Shown in pieces: positions 7,332 through 15,185 of a stretch of 35,448 nt of DNA. Location of the stretch: contig CAJOMB010000014.1 of assembly GCA_905235615.1 (NCBI GenBank), forward strand, positions 1-35,448. The letters run 5' to 3'. The stretch is from an uncultured Bacteroidales bacterium. Lineage in GTDB: Bacteria; Bacteroidota; Bacteroidia; Bacteroidales; UBA932. The position numbers and the translations under genes were made by a program. Below the pieces are notes generated by a model that was given only the letters and a program-made list of their open reading frames with translations, had not been told where the DNA came from and made no database searches. Numbering within the stretch: position 1 is the first letter of the stretch; each line of letters opens with the position of its first letter.

Positions 7332-8525
7332 TCGGAACAGTGTTTTCAGGTCAATACTGAAGAAATCCTCCAAAGGAAGACCTTCAGGGCCGACGATAAA
7401 TGCGCTGGTGATATGCTCTGCGAAAAGTTCCTTGAACTTTTCGTAGCCTTCTGTGTTGTCGGCGCTGCTGCTTTTAACCTCTATGGCTACCAGGGACTGG
7501 CCCTTTTTAAGGATGTAATCGCACTCCTTTTTTTTATCATCGCGCCAGTAAAGGAGTTCAAACCCGTCCAGAAGTGAGCGGTTTGCGAGGTGGGCACCCA
7601 CTGCGGATTCCACCTGACGGCCCCACTCCGTGGCATTTGTGATGGCCTCTTCGAAGGTGAAAGCGCCATAACGGTTACGGAAGGCGCTGCAATACACCTG
7701 CATCTTGGGAATGGAATTCTTTTCCTTGATGGGAGAGGGCGAATACTTCTGCAGGGGCTTTACCAACATGGTCTTGTCCAAGGCATCCAAATAGGACTTG
7801 ATGGTAGGGACCGTGCCGCTGTTCATCGTGCCTTGCATCTTGGTAATGGAAAGTTCGCGGGCTGACTCAATGCAGGTCAGTTCGAAGACTTGGCGTAGCA
7901 GTGCCGGATTGCGGATTTCGTCGATTTCCAGGATATCACGGGTAAGGATGGGTGATATGATAGTGCCTTCCATCAAGTCACGCCAGCGGTCTTCATCCTT
8001 TATGTCGGGAGCCAGGCCGGGGAATCCACCGAAGTAGATGTATTGCTGCATGGTGAATCCGAAAGCATCACGCATCTCGTGCCACTCCCAATAACCCATT
8101 TTGATGGATTCGAACCGTCCTTCCAGAGATTCTTCCAAGCCTTTCTGCAGAAGAACGCGGGATGAGCCCAGGAGAATGACTTTGAGGTTGCGTTTTTCGC
8201 GGGTATCCCTGTCCCATTCCTTTTTTACTTGTTCGCTCCAGGTCCGGATTTTCTGGACCTCATCAATGATGAGGATGCGTTCCTGCTCTGAATGGAGGTC
8301 CATTTTCATTCTGGCCTCCTGCCAGCGGGCAGGAATCCAGGTGGTATCTTCGCGGTTGACGCCATCGGCTGCAATAAAGTCAAAGGGAATGTCAATGCCT
8401 TCCGTATACTGCCCTACAAGGGTGGATTTGCCCACTTGACGAGGTCCCATGATGATCTGCAAACGTCTCCTGGGCTCGGCCATACGGCTCTTTAACAGGG
8501 ATAGATGGTGTCTTTCGTATTGCAT
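7323..8525 (-). CDS. AAA ATPase with DUF4143 domain
   Basis: A 400-residue protein of the widespread AAA_14/DUF4143 group, whose cellular role is poorly known. The N-terminal ATPase has Walker A GPRQVGKST (27-35), Walker B ILIIDEVQ (about 84-91) and a sensor-like VILLGSS. The C-terminal DUF4143 region has a PD-(D/E)XK-like pattern: an Asp in ECDYIL, then AIEVKSS. These genes are patchily distributed and often look horizontally acquired. Consistent with that, the codon use seems less C-ending than its neighbours, the gene stands alone between tRNA-His and an AT-rich upstream region, and a 12-bp direct repeat brackets it. The ATG at 8525 is the first in frame and is preceded by an AT-rich stretch with a TAAATTTG-like element. 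Confidence 0.88.
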   Translation of the reverse strand: MQYERHHLSLLKSRMAEPRRRLQIIMGPRQVGKSTLVGQYTEGIDIPFDFIAADGVNREDTTWIPARWQEARMKMDLHSEQERILIIDEVQKIRTWSEQVKKEWDRDTREKRNLKVILLGSSRVLLQKGLEESLEGRFESIKMGYWEWHEMRDAFGFTMQQYIYFGGFPGLAPDIKDEDRWRDLMEGTIISPILTRDILEIDEIRNPALLRQVFELTCIESARELSITKMQGTMNSGTVPTIKSYLDALDKTMLVKPLQKYSPSPIKEKNSIPKMQVYCSAFRNRYGAFTFEEAITNATEWGRQVESAVGAHLANRSLLDGFELLYWRDDKKKECDYILKKGQSLVAIEVKSSSADNTEGYEKFKELFAEHITSAFIVGPEGLPLEDFFSIDLKTLFRKT

Positions 8526-8531
8526 ATTTAT

Positions 8532-8543
8532 AGTTTACGTTTT
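8532..8543. repeat. 12-bp direct repeat, copy 2 (upstream of the ATPase start)
   Basis: A second copy of AGTTTACGTTTT, 6 bases upstream of the ATPase start codon. With the copy at 7320 it encloses the whole gene. Confidence 0.6.
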
Positions 8544-8611
8544 GCAAATTTATAAAATATATTTTACAAAATCGCAAACTTCGCAATGTTTTTTCTTGCA
8601 GCGACCACAGA

Positions 8612-9253
8612 TTAGTAAAGATTAACGGTCTGTTCTTCCACGGTCTTTTTCCCGGTACTGTCCGTTACGATGACATCCATGACAAGGGCAATCCTGTCGC
8701 TGCTGCCCAGTTCCAAGGGCAGGGAGAAGATGGAGAAGGCCGTTTCCAGGTCTTTCTCGTCCATCCGGGTGGGGTCTTCTCCGTTTCCTTCATGGGAGAT
8801 GTGCAGATAGTGCAGGTTTCCTTTCATTTCATCATAGAAGCGGATGGGATGGGCGGCATTGGAGCCTTTGGCCTTGTAGTAGGAAAGGCCCAGATTCAGG
8901 TAACCGCCGCTGTAGCCCGTCATTTCCAGACCTACCGGGTCGGCCGGATATTCCCCCTCCCCGTCATATTCGGCAGGATAGACGATGGAGGCTTTGATGA
9001 CATCCTTGAGCTTGATGTCCAAGGCGCGGTTCAGGATATCGAAGAGGGCCAGATAGCGGTTCCCCTCAATTTTCCAATTGGCGGCGCCTACGGCATCTTC
9101 CTTCACGTTAAGAACATAGCCGTTGTCATTGAGGAGGACACCCTCCTTTACCGTCACCATTTCCTGCACATTGGTCTGGGTGAAAGTGTCTTCCATTTTG
9201 CAGGATGCCACAAGCGGAAGGACGGCCAGAATGAAAGGAATCAGTTTTTTCAT
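8612..9253 (-). CDS. putative lipoprotein, possibly NigD-like
   Basis: A 213-residue lipoprotein with an SPII signal ending LPLVASC (Cys18). The body has alternating beta-type segments, among them VTVKEGVLLNDNGYVL and GYLNLGLSYYKAKG, and a C-terminal beta region ending in EQTVNLY. The overall layout of a short N-terminal beta domain followed by a larger beta domain resembles NigD-like lipoproteins of Bacteroidales, but I do not see a decisive motif. The ATG overlaps the stop of the Fur-family gene by 4 bases (ATGA), so it is the last gene of the long minus-strand run. After it come 86 bases with no strong terminator. Confidence 0.55.
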   Translation of the reverse strand: MKKLIPFILAVLPLVASCKMEDTFTQTNVQEMVTVKEGVLLNDNGYVLNVKEDAVGAANWKIEGNRYLALFDILNRALDIKLKDVIKASIVYPAEYDGEGEYPADPVGLEMTGYSGGYLNLGLSYYKAKGSNAAHPIRFYDEMKGNLHYLHISHEGNGEDPTRMDEKDLETAFSIFSLPLELGSSDRIALVMDVIVTDSTGKKTVEEQTVNLY

Positions 9254-9705
9254 ATCGTTTTGGATTTACTTTTTGTGGGATGTGCAATCAATTGTATGTC
9301 AATATCTTCTACGGTGTAGCCCTTGAATTTGCGTCGCCGCAGGTGAGAGGCCACCAGCATGCTCAGTTCTTCGTCAATGAGGTCCCGGTACGTGTGGTTT
9401 TCCCTGTCGTACAGGTGAATGTGCCGGGCGGTGTTCACGTCAAAGTACATCTTGCTGGCGGCGGACAGGCGCCGGGAGTAAATCCTTTTGTCAGCCAGGT
9501 CGCTCAGGATGTTGTAAACGGAGGCTACGGTAACATGCAGCCCTTTCTGGGCCAGTTGGGCCGATACCATATCGGCCGATGCATGTCCCAGGCCCATCAT
9601 GACTTCATGGACGGCCATCCGCTGACGGGTGGCCTTGAGTCCGTGCCGTCTCAGCTGGGAGAGGAATTCATCCATGGTGGGGGCGGTGAGCGTAGTCTGG
9701 GGCAT
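9250..9705 (-). CDS. Fur-family transcriptional regulator lacking the CxxC zinc sites
   Basis: A 151-residue winged-helix regulator of the Fur/PerR family. The DNA-binding half is typical: LRRHGLKATRQRMAVHEVM, then the recognition helix region VASVYNILSDLADK. In the dimerisation half, where Fur usually has a His-rich stretch followed by CxxCG, the sequence is ARHIHLYDRENHTYRDLID. Both structural-zinc cysteine pairs are absent, although the His residues of the regulatory metal site remain. The ligand could be Fe2+, Mn2+ or something else. It follows recN by 4 bases and overlaps the downstream lipoprotein, so it may respond to oxidative or DNA damage, but that is inference. Confidence 0.85.
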   Translation of the reverse strand: MPQTTLTAPTMDEFLSQLRRHGLKATRQRMAVHEVMMGLGHASADMVSAQLAQKGLHVTVASVYNILSDLADKRIYSRRLSAASKMYFDVNTARHIHLYDRENHTYRDLIDEELSMLVASHLRRRKFKGYTVEDIDIQLIAHPTKSKSKTI

Positions 9706-9709
9706 GGAA

Positions 9710-11356
9710 TTAAGCTTTTAGCAGGGCTCGGGCGTTGGCGATGGCTTCGGGAGTGACCGTGGCTCCGGAGAGCATCCGGGCCAGTTCCTTCACGCGCCCT
9801 TCGCGGTCCAGGCACTCGATGTGGGTGATATCGTCTTTTTTGCTCACAAGATAGTGGGCGTGGCCTTTGGCGGCCACCTGCGGCAGATGGGTGATGGCGA
9901 ATACCTGCATATTCTCTCCCATCCGGCAGATGAGTGAGCCCATTTTGTCGGCGGCCGATCCGGAGACGCCCGTGTCAATCTCATCGAAGATGAGGGTGGG
10001 CATCTGCGTGTGGCGGGCCATCACGGACTTGAGGCCCAGCATGATGCGGGACAGTTCACCGCCGGATGCCGCCTTGGAGATTTCCGTGAGGCTCTTCCCT
10101 GTGGAGGAGAAGAGGAAACGGACGGAATCGGCCCCCAGAGCGCCTGCCGGCGTTTCCGCCAGTTCTACCTGAAAGGCGGCGTGGTCCAGTTCTAAGGAAT
10201 GGAGCACCGCTGTAATCTCTTCAGCAAATGGGCCGGATGCCGCCTTGCGGGCTTCGTGCAGCCGGGCGCATAGAGCCTGATGCCGGCTTTCCAGGTCCTG
10301 CAGTTCCTTTCTGGCATGTACGCATTCCTGCTCTAAGGACGAAGCGTCGGAAACCAGTCCTTCCAGGCGGTCCCTTTCCTCCATGAGTTCCCCGATGGTT
10401 TTGACGCCATGTTTTTGCAGAAGGCCGTACAGGAGGGAAAGCCGCTCTTCCACCTGGGCCAATTCCTCGGGGGAGGCCTCCGCCCGGCTGTTGGCAAGGC
10501 TCACTTCCTGCGCAATGTCCTCCACTTCTACCCGGGCCGATTCCAGCCTCGCAGCCAGCTCACTCAGCGAAGGAATGAATCCGGCGGCTTTTTCTGTCTG
10601 CCGGGCCGCTTCGCGGAGCAGCCCTGAAGGAGAGGCCGCCTGGTCGGAGGAGGGGGAGAGGAGTTCCTGAACCGAGCAGAGCGTCTCCTTGATCTGCTCC
10701 GCATGGGCCAGTTCATTCTGACGGGCCTCCAGCTCTTCCATTTCCCCTTCCCGCAACTGCGCCTCGTGAAGGCGTTCCCAGCGGGAGGCGTTATACGCTT
10801 CATCGGCCTGGGCCGATGCTTTTCTCGTTTCCAAGGCTTCCAGTTCCCGCCGGCTATTCAGGATTTGGTTCCATAGGGCACCGCACTCTTCCCTCAGGGA
10901 CAGGGTGCCTCCACGGGCATCCAGCGCATCCATCCGGAAGCGCTCCTCCATCAGTTTGAGGGTTTGGTGCTGGGAATGGATGTCCATCAGCTGGGCCGAC
11001 AACTCCTGCAGCACCGGCAGGGTGACCGGTTCGTCGTTGGCGAAACTGCGGGAGCGTCCGCTGCGGGCCACGGTGCGTCTCAGAACCAGTCTGTCCCCTT
11101 CGTCGGGCAGGTCCGAATCCTTCAGAATCTTCCGGATGGCGGGGGTGATGCCGAACTCGGCTTCCACTACGCAGCTTTCGCTTCCTTCACCCACCATGGC
11201 GGCATCGGCCTTGGCGCCCAGGACTAAGGACAAGGCCCCCAGAAGGATGGATTTGCCGGCTCCGGTCTCTCCGGTAATAATATTGAGACCCTCCGGAAAA
11301 GTGGTTTCCAGAGAGTCTATCAAAATGTAGTGAGAGACCGAAAGGCTGTACAGCAT
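9710..11356 (-). CDS. recN: DNA repair protein RecN
   Basis: SMC-like ATPase acting in double-strand-break repair in the nucleoid. The 548 residues match the family length. Walker A GETGAGKS lies at 29-36. Two long coiled-coil arms rich in Glu, Arg, Ala and Leu occupy about 160-370. The C-terminal half of the ATPase has the signature ASGGELSRIMLGLK and Walker B PTLIFDEIDTGVSG. The gene starts 1 base after the omega-subunit gene and ends 4 bases before the Fur-family gene. In related genomes coaBC and a DUF4835 gene commonly sit between the omega gene and recN; both are missing here. Confidence 0.96.
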   Translation of the reverse strand: MLYSLSVSHYILIDSLETTFPEGLNIITGETGAGKSILLGALSLVLGAKADAAMVGEGSESCVVEAEFGITPAIRKILKDSDLPDEGDRLVLRRTVARSGRSRSFANDEPVTLPVLQELSAQLMDIHSQHQTLKLMEERFRMDALDARGGTLSLREECGALWNQILNSRRELEALETRKASAQADEAYNASRWERLHEAQLREGEMEELEARQNELAHAEQIKETLCSVQELLSPSSDQAASPSGLLREAARQTEKAAGFIPSLSELAARLESARVEVEDIAQEVSLANSRAEASPEELAQVEERLSLLYGLLQKHGVKTIGELMEERDRLEGLVSDASSLEQECVHARKELQDLESRHQALCARLHEARKAASGPFAEEITAVLHSLELDHAAFQVELAETPAGALGADSVRFLFSSTGKSLTEISKAASGGELSRIMLGLKSVMARHTQMPTLIFDEIDTGVSGSAADKMGSLICRMGENMQVFAITHLPQVAAKGHAHYLVSKKDDITHIECLDREGRVKELARMLSGATVTPEAIANARALLKA

Positions 11357-11357
11357 C

Positions 11358-11702
11358 TTATTTTCCGCTCCCGATGTCTATGGGATTCTCGTCGGAAGCC
11401 CTGCGGTAGTACAGCTCTCCGTTCTCGAATTCGGCGATGGCGGTGAGGTCCGGTTTGGGCTGACGCTCGTAGTACTTGGAGATTTCAATCTGCTCCTTGT
11501 TCTCGAACACTTCTTCCATGGTGTCGCGGTCTCCGCGGAACTCGTCCAGTTTCTTCATCAGTTCCTTCTTCTCTTCCACGGCAATCTGGTTGGCGCGTTT
11601 GTAAAGAATCACCACGGATTCATAGATGTTACCGGTGGGGGCGGCCAGGTTCTTGATGTCGCGCGTCACCGTATTCACAGGTACTTTTTTCTTGTTTTCC
11701 AT
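11358..11702 (-). CDS. rpoZ: RNA polymerase omega (Rpb6-like) subunit
   Basis: A 114-residue protein of the Bacteroidota omega/Rpb6 type, which helps assemble RNA polymerase around the beta' subunit. The conserved core is NIYESVVILYKRANQIAVEEKKEL at about 25-48. There it resembles the omega motif in which a family of genes is named after the Arg-Ala-x-Gln-Ile-Ala pattern. The C-terminal third (KPDLTAIAEFENGELYYR) is specific to the phylum form. It sits 58 bases after bamD and 1 base before recN, as is usual for this group. Confidence 0.85.
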   Translation of the reverse strand: MENKKKVPVNTVTRDIKNLAAPTGNIYESVVILYKRANQIAVEEKKELMKKLDEFRGDRDTMEEVFENKEQIEISKYYERQPKPDLTAIAEFENGELYYRRASDENPIDIGSGK

Positions 11703-11760
11703 TCTGGTAAATTACGTTGTTCTATATAAGAATACCGCTGCCACCGGCGGGAAGTTTCAA

Positions 11761-12579
11761 TTATTTTTCTTCCGTTTCCCCACCGCGGCCCAGGAGCTTC
11801 TGAACCTGGCGGTACAGGCGGTCCAACTCCTTCCGGTGGGCCGACTCGGGATATTCTCCCACAAAGTTCAGGTAGTCGTCCACAAAGTTCAGGTAGCGGT
11901 CTTTCTGCTTCAGGGCCACGCTCAGGCGGGCATAGTGGTAGGAAGACATGGCCGTGTAGTACAGGATTTCCTCCCGGTAACCGTTCTCCGAATTGGTTTT
12001 GAGTACGTTCTGTAATTTGAGACGGGCGGCAGGATAGTCTTCCATGCTGTAATACAGCTTCCCGGCTTCAAAGTCTTTGCGGTCCAGTCGGTCCTGCAGG
12101 TCGGAGAGCATGTTCTGGCAGGCTGGGATGTGGATGTCATCCGGGCGCTCGCGCATGTATTCATAGAGGTAGGCCATACAGGCGCGGGTGGGCTGCTGGT
12201 CCAGTTCCCAGCGGTAGGTGGCCCTGTACAGGCAGTCCAGCCGGTAGAACTGGGCATCGGCCGCAAAGGCGCTCCGGGGGAAGTTCTCAATGAAGCGGGC
12301 GAAGTTGGATTCGGCCGTATAATAGTCCTTGTTCCTGTAATTGGAAAGCCCCCAGTAGTACTGGACGGTGTCATCCCGCTCGGTGCCGTTGGTGAGCACG
12401 GACATGGATTCGAAGAGCTGTGCGGCTTTGGCATACTTCTTCTGGGAGAAAAGTTCCATGGCGGCGTCATACTTGGCATCCACATCCCCGGAATTCAGCA
12501 AAATCTCATACTGCGACTTGCAGGAAATGCCGGTTGCCAGGCCTATGAGCATCAATAGCGTCAGTTTCAGTTTTCTCAT
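11761..12579 (-). CDS. bamD: outer membrane assembly lipoprotein BamD
   Basis: TPR-rich lipoprotein of the BAM complex, which with BamA inserts beta-barrel proteins into the outer membrane. The 272 residues begin with an SPII signal ending TGISC (Cys20). Helical TPR-type repeats follow: AKYDAAMELFSQKKYAKAA, TVQYYWGLSNYRNKDYYTAE and SAFAADAQFYRLDCLYRA. A region matching the BamD pattern ARLKLQNVLK comes next. The partner gene bamA lies at 19322 in the other orientation. It starts 6 bases after trxB. Confidence 0.9.
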   Translation of the reverse strand: MRKLKLTLLMLIGLATGISCKSQYEILLNSGDVDAKYDAAMELFSQKKYAKAAQLFESMSVLTNGTERDDTVQYYWGLSNYRNKDYYTAESNFARFIENFPRSAFAADAQFYRLDCLYRATYRWELDQQPTRACMAYLYEYMRERPDDIHIPACQNMLSDLQDRLDRKDFEAGKLYYSMEDYPAARLKLQNVLKTNSENGYREEILYYTAMSSYHYARLSVALKQKDRYLNFVDDYLNFVGEYPESAHRKELDRLYRQVQKLLGRGGETEEK

Positions 12580-12585
12580 CTTTCT

Positions 12586-13515
12586 TTAATTAGCTTGCTC
12601 CAAAAGGAATTTTTCCGCGTCGCGGGCCGCCATGCATCCCGAGGCGGCTGCCGTGATGGCCTGCCGGTAGCGCGGGTCCTGCACGTCTCCGGCAGCGAAT
12701 ACGCCCGGTACGCCGGTTTCCGAACTCCCGGGCTTGGTTACGATGTACCCGGCTGCATCCCTTTCCAAATAGGGAGCGAAGAGCTCCGAGGCGGGAGTAT
12801 GGCCGATGGCCAGGAAGAATCCGTCGATGGCTATATCAAAAACAGTGCCGTCCTTGCGAAGGAGGCGGGCGCCCGTGACGCCCATCTCGTCACCCAGCAC
12901 CTCCTGCGTGTTGCAGTTCCACAGCACTTCAATGTTGGGGGTGGAGAACACCTTCTCCTGCATGATCTTGGAGGCGCGGAAAACGTCCCTGCGCACAATC
13001 ATGTACACTTTCCTGGCCAAGGACGCCAGGTACAGGGCGTCTTCGCAGGCAGTGTCTCCTCCGCCCACCACGGCTACGGTGCGCTTGCGGTAGAAAAAGC
13101 CGTCGCAGGTGGCACAGGCGCTCACGCCGGTCCCCTTGAACTTCTCCTCCGAAGGGAGTCCCAGATAACGGGCCTGGGCCCCGGTAGCGATGATAAGGGT
13201 TTGGGCTTCCAGCTGCGTTTCCCCGTCAATCACCACTTTGAAAGGCCGATGGGAAAGGTCTGCCGCCGTGGCGGTGCCGCTGCGGATATCGGCCCCGAAA
13301 CTTTTGGCCTGCTCCCGCATGTTGTCCATGAGGGTGTTGGCGTCCACTCCGCCCGGGAAACCGGGGAAGTTCTCTACGATGGTGGTGGTGGTAAGCTGTC
13401 CTCCGGGCTGGATTCCCTCATACACGACGGGGGACAGGTTGGCGCGGGCCGCGTAGATGGCGGCGGTGAATCCGGCGGGGCCTCCGCCCAGAATCAGGCA
13501 TTTGACTTTCTCCAT
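12586..13515 (-). CDS. trxB: thioredoxin-disulfide reductase
   Basis: Cytosolic flavoenzyme that passes NADPH electrons to thioredoxin. It has 309 residues. The FAD-binding motif LGGGPAG is near residues 9-15, the redox-active CATC at 134-137, the NADPH motif GGGDTACED at about 153-161, and the second FAD motif GVFAAGDVQD near the C-terminus. I chose ATG at 13515, 5 bases after the stop of the upstream LysM gene. A TTG at 13524 would overlap that stop and add three residues. Confidence 0.95.
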   Translation of the reverse strand: MEKVKCLILGGGPAGFTAAIYAARANLSPVVYEGIQPGGQLTTTTIVENFPGFPGGVDANTLMDNMREQAKSFGADIRSGTATAADLSHRPFKVVIDGETQLEAQTLIIATGAQARYLGLPSEEKFKGTGVSACATCDGFFYRKRTVAVVGGGDTACEDALYLASLARKVYMIVRRDVFRASKIMQEKVFSTPNIEVLWNCNTQEVLGDEMGVTGARLLRKDGTVFDIAIDGFFLAIGHTPASELFAPYLERDAAGYIVTKPGSSETGVPGVFAAGDVQDPRYRQAITAAASGCMAARDAEKFLLEQAN

Positions 13516-13520
13516 GGGGC

Positions 13521-15176
13521 TCAATGTATAAGAGTCGTCGTATAATCAGGCTGGTAGATGATGCGGCGGACGGCCATGTTGTGCCGGTTCCCGTTTTCGC
13601 CTGCTTCAAAGAGGAAATCCGTGTGCAGTCCGCGGGTTCTCTCCTGGCCCAGACAGTTGGTCCAGCGGTTACCGTAACGGGCTACGCACAGGATAAAGTA
13701 ACGGGCCGTGTCGTAGCCCTGGAAGGCAAACTGTGAGGGCTCGGTGCGGAAGAGAGCGCGGTAGGCGCTTACGAACCGTTCTACCTGCGGGCTGCCGTAT
13801 TCCACATGATAGGACGTGCTGATATGGGCGGAGAGGTCGTGAAGGGCCGATCCGTCGATGGAATCGAAGTTCCGGATCTTGGAAGGTGCATACATGACCA
13901 CATTGTAGCCTTTGCCCAGCATGATGCCCAGGTTCCGGACCACATCTCCCACGAAGGGCTCGCTTTCGGAGGCTACAATCACGCGGTTTACTCCGTTTTT
14001 GACCATCGTCTGTGCCAGGGAGTCGGGGATTTGGCGTCCTTCGCTCATTCCGTAGTTGAGTATCTGGTATTCGAGCCCACGGTGGGCCAGGGCACTGCGA
14101 ATGCTCACTGACGCCATGACGGAGCCTGCATTCTTCTCCGTCACGAAGAGAATCTTGTCGGAGCTTCCCATGTCTTCCCGGACCCACTGTCCCAGGTCTT
14201 CGTACTGGTTGTCCGCCCCGGCGGGTGCCTGGATGAAGTTGTGGTACACCATGCTCAGGGCGCCGGCTTTCTGGTCCAGCGGGGAAATCACCGGAACGCG
14301 GCCTTCAAGGCGCATCAGGACGGCTTCCATATCCCGGTTGGCGATGGGGCCCAGCACAAAGTCCGAGCGGCAGAGGGTTTCTACGTCCGGCATGCCGGCG
14401 TAAAGGTCATATACATGGGAGTGAATCTTGATGCCTTCGCTTTCCAGGTCCCTGAGGGCCATCAGGACGCCGGAGTAGAAGTCCATGTTCATTTCGATAG
14501 GTTCGCCGTCCGCCTTCAGGGGCAGCAGCAGGGAGAAATCCACCACGTCTTTTGGACGCCCGTTCAGCAGGAGACTGTCGGCCGATTCTTCCTTCGCCGG
14601 CTCCTGAACGGGCTCCCGGAGGGTGAGCGTATCGGCCACAGGGGCGGGCGTTTCCTCTGTCACCACAGGTGCAGCCGCGGGAGCCGGAGCCTCCGCTCCC
14701 TTCACGGGAATCTTGAGCACCTGGCGGGTGGTGAGCTTGCGGGTAGTGAGACCGTTGAAATCCAGGATCTCCTGGGCCGATACTTCATAGCGGCGGGCGA
14801 TATCATCGATGTCTTCGTACCAGCGGACGGTGTGCTCCTTGTATCCCTGTGCCTGCGGAGCCTCCTTCTTGGGGGCTTCTTTCACGGGATCGGCCTTTTT
14901 CGATTCTACCGGGATGAGCAGGATGCTGCCTTTCTGGAGTCCCGTTTCCTTGAGGTTGGGATTGGCCTGGTACAATTCTTCCTCCGTCACTCCATAGGCC
15001 CTGGTAATTCCGAAGAGTGTCTGGCGCTCCATCACCAAATGGGCGTAATACACTTTACCGTTGAGTTTCACCTTCTCCGTGGAGATGGTGACGGGGGTGG
15101 GGACATAGTCCTGGGCCAGGGCTGCGGCGGACCCCAGCAGCAGGAGGGTGGCGGCAAGGGCGATGTGAATTTTCAT
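13521..15176 (-). CDS. LysM protein with periplasmic-binding-protein-like domain
   Basis: A 551-residue exported protein. A Sec signal ends at LAQDY (about 21). A first LysM-like domain spans about 43-90 (YYAHLVMERQTLFGITRAYG to ILLIP) and a second about 114-157 (EHTVRWYEDIDDIARRYEV to QVLKIP). An Ala/Pro/Glu-rich linker covers about 158-210. The rest (about 215-551) looks like a type I periplasmic-binding fold: VDFSLLLPLKADGEPIEMNMDFYSGVLMAL at its start, then FVLGPIANRDMEAVL, KILFVTEKNAGSV and QGYDTARYFILCVARYG. The LysM parts should hold it to peptidoglycan. By analogy with LpoA, whose C-terminal domain has this fold, it might regulate a murein synthase. That is inference. Confidence 0.82.
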   Translation of the reverse strand: MKIHIALAATLLLLGSAAALAQDYVPTPVTISTEKVKLNGKVYYAHLVMERQTLFGITRAYGVTEEELYQANPNLKETGLQKGSILLIPVESKKADPVKEAPKKEAPQAQGYKEHTVRWYEDIDDIARRYEVSAQEILDFNGLTTRKLTTRQVLKIPVKGAEAPAPAAAPVVTEETPAPVADTLTLREPVQEPAKEESADSLLLNGRPKDVVDFSLLLPLKADGEPIEMNMDFYSGVLMALRDLESEGIKIHSHVYDLYAGMPDVETLCRSDFVLGPIANRDMEAVLMRLEGRVPVISPLDQKAGALSMVYHNFIQAPAGADNQYEDLGQWVREDMGSSDKILFVTEKNAGSVMASVSIRSALAHRGLEYQILNYGMSEGRQIPDSLAQTMVKNGVNRVIVASESEPFVGDVVRNLGIMLGKGYNVVMYAPSKIRNFDSIDGSALHDLSAHISTSYHVEYGSPQVERFVSAYRALFRTEPSQFAFQGYDTARYFILCVARYGNRWTNCLGQERTRGLHTDFLFEAGENGNRHNMAVRRIIYQPDYTTTLIH

Positions 15177-15185
15177 AATACTTGT

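Noticed and set aside
13515..13524. TTG start of trxB at 13524
   Set aside because: It overlaps the upstream stop and adds three residues with no family match; the ATG at 13515 begins the FAD domain properly.
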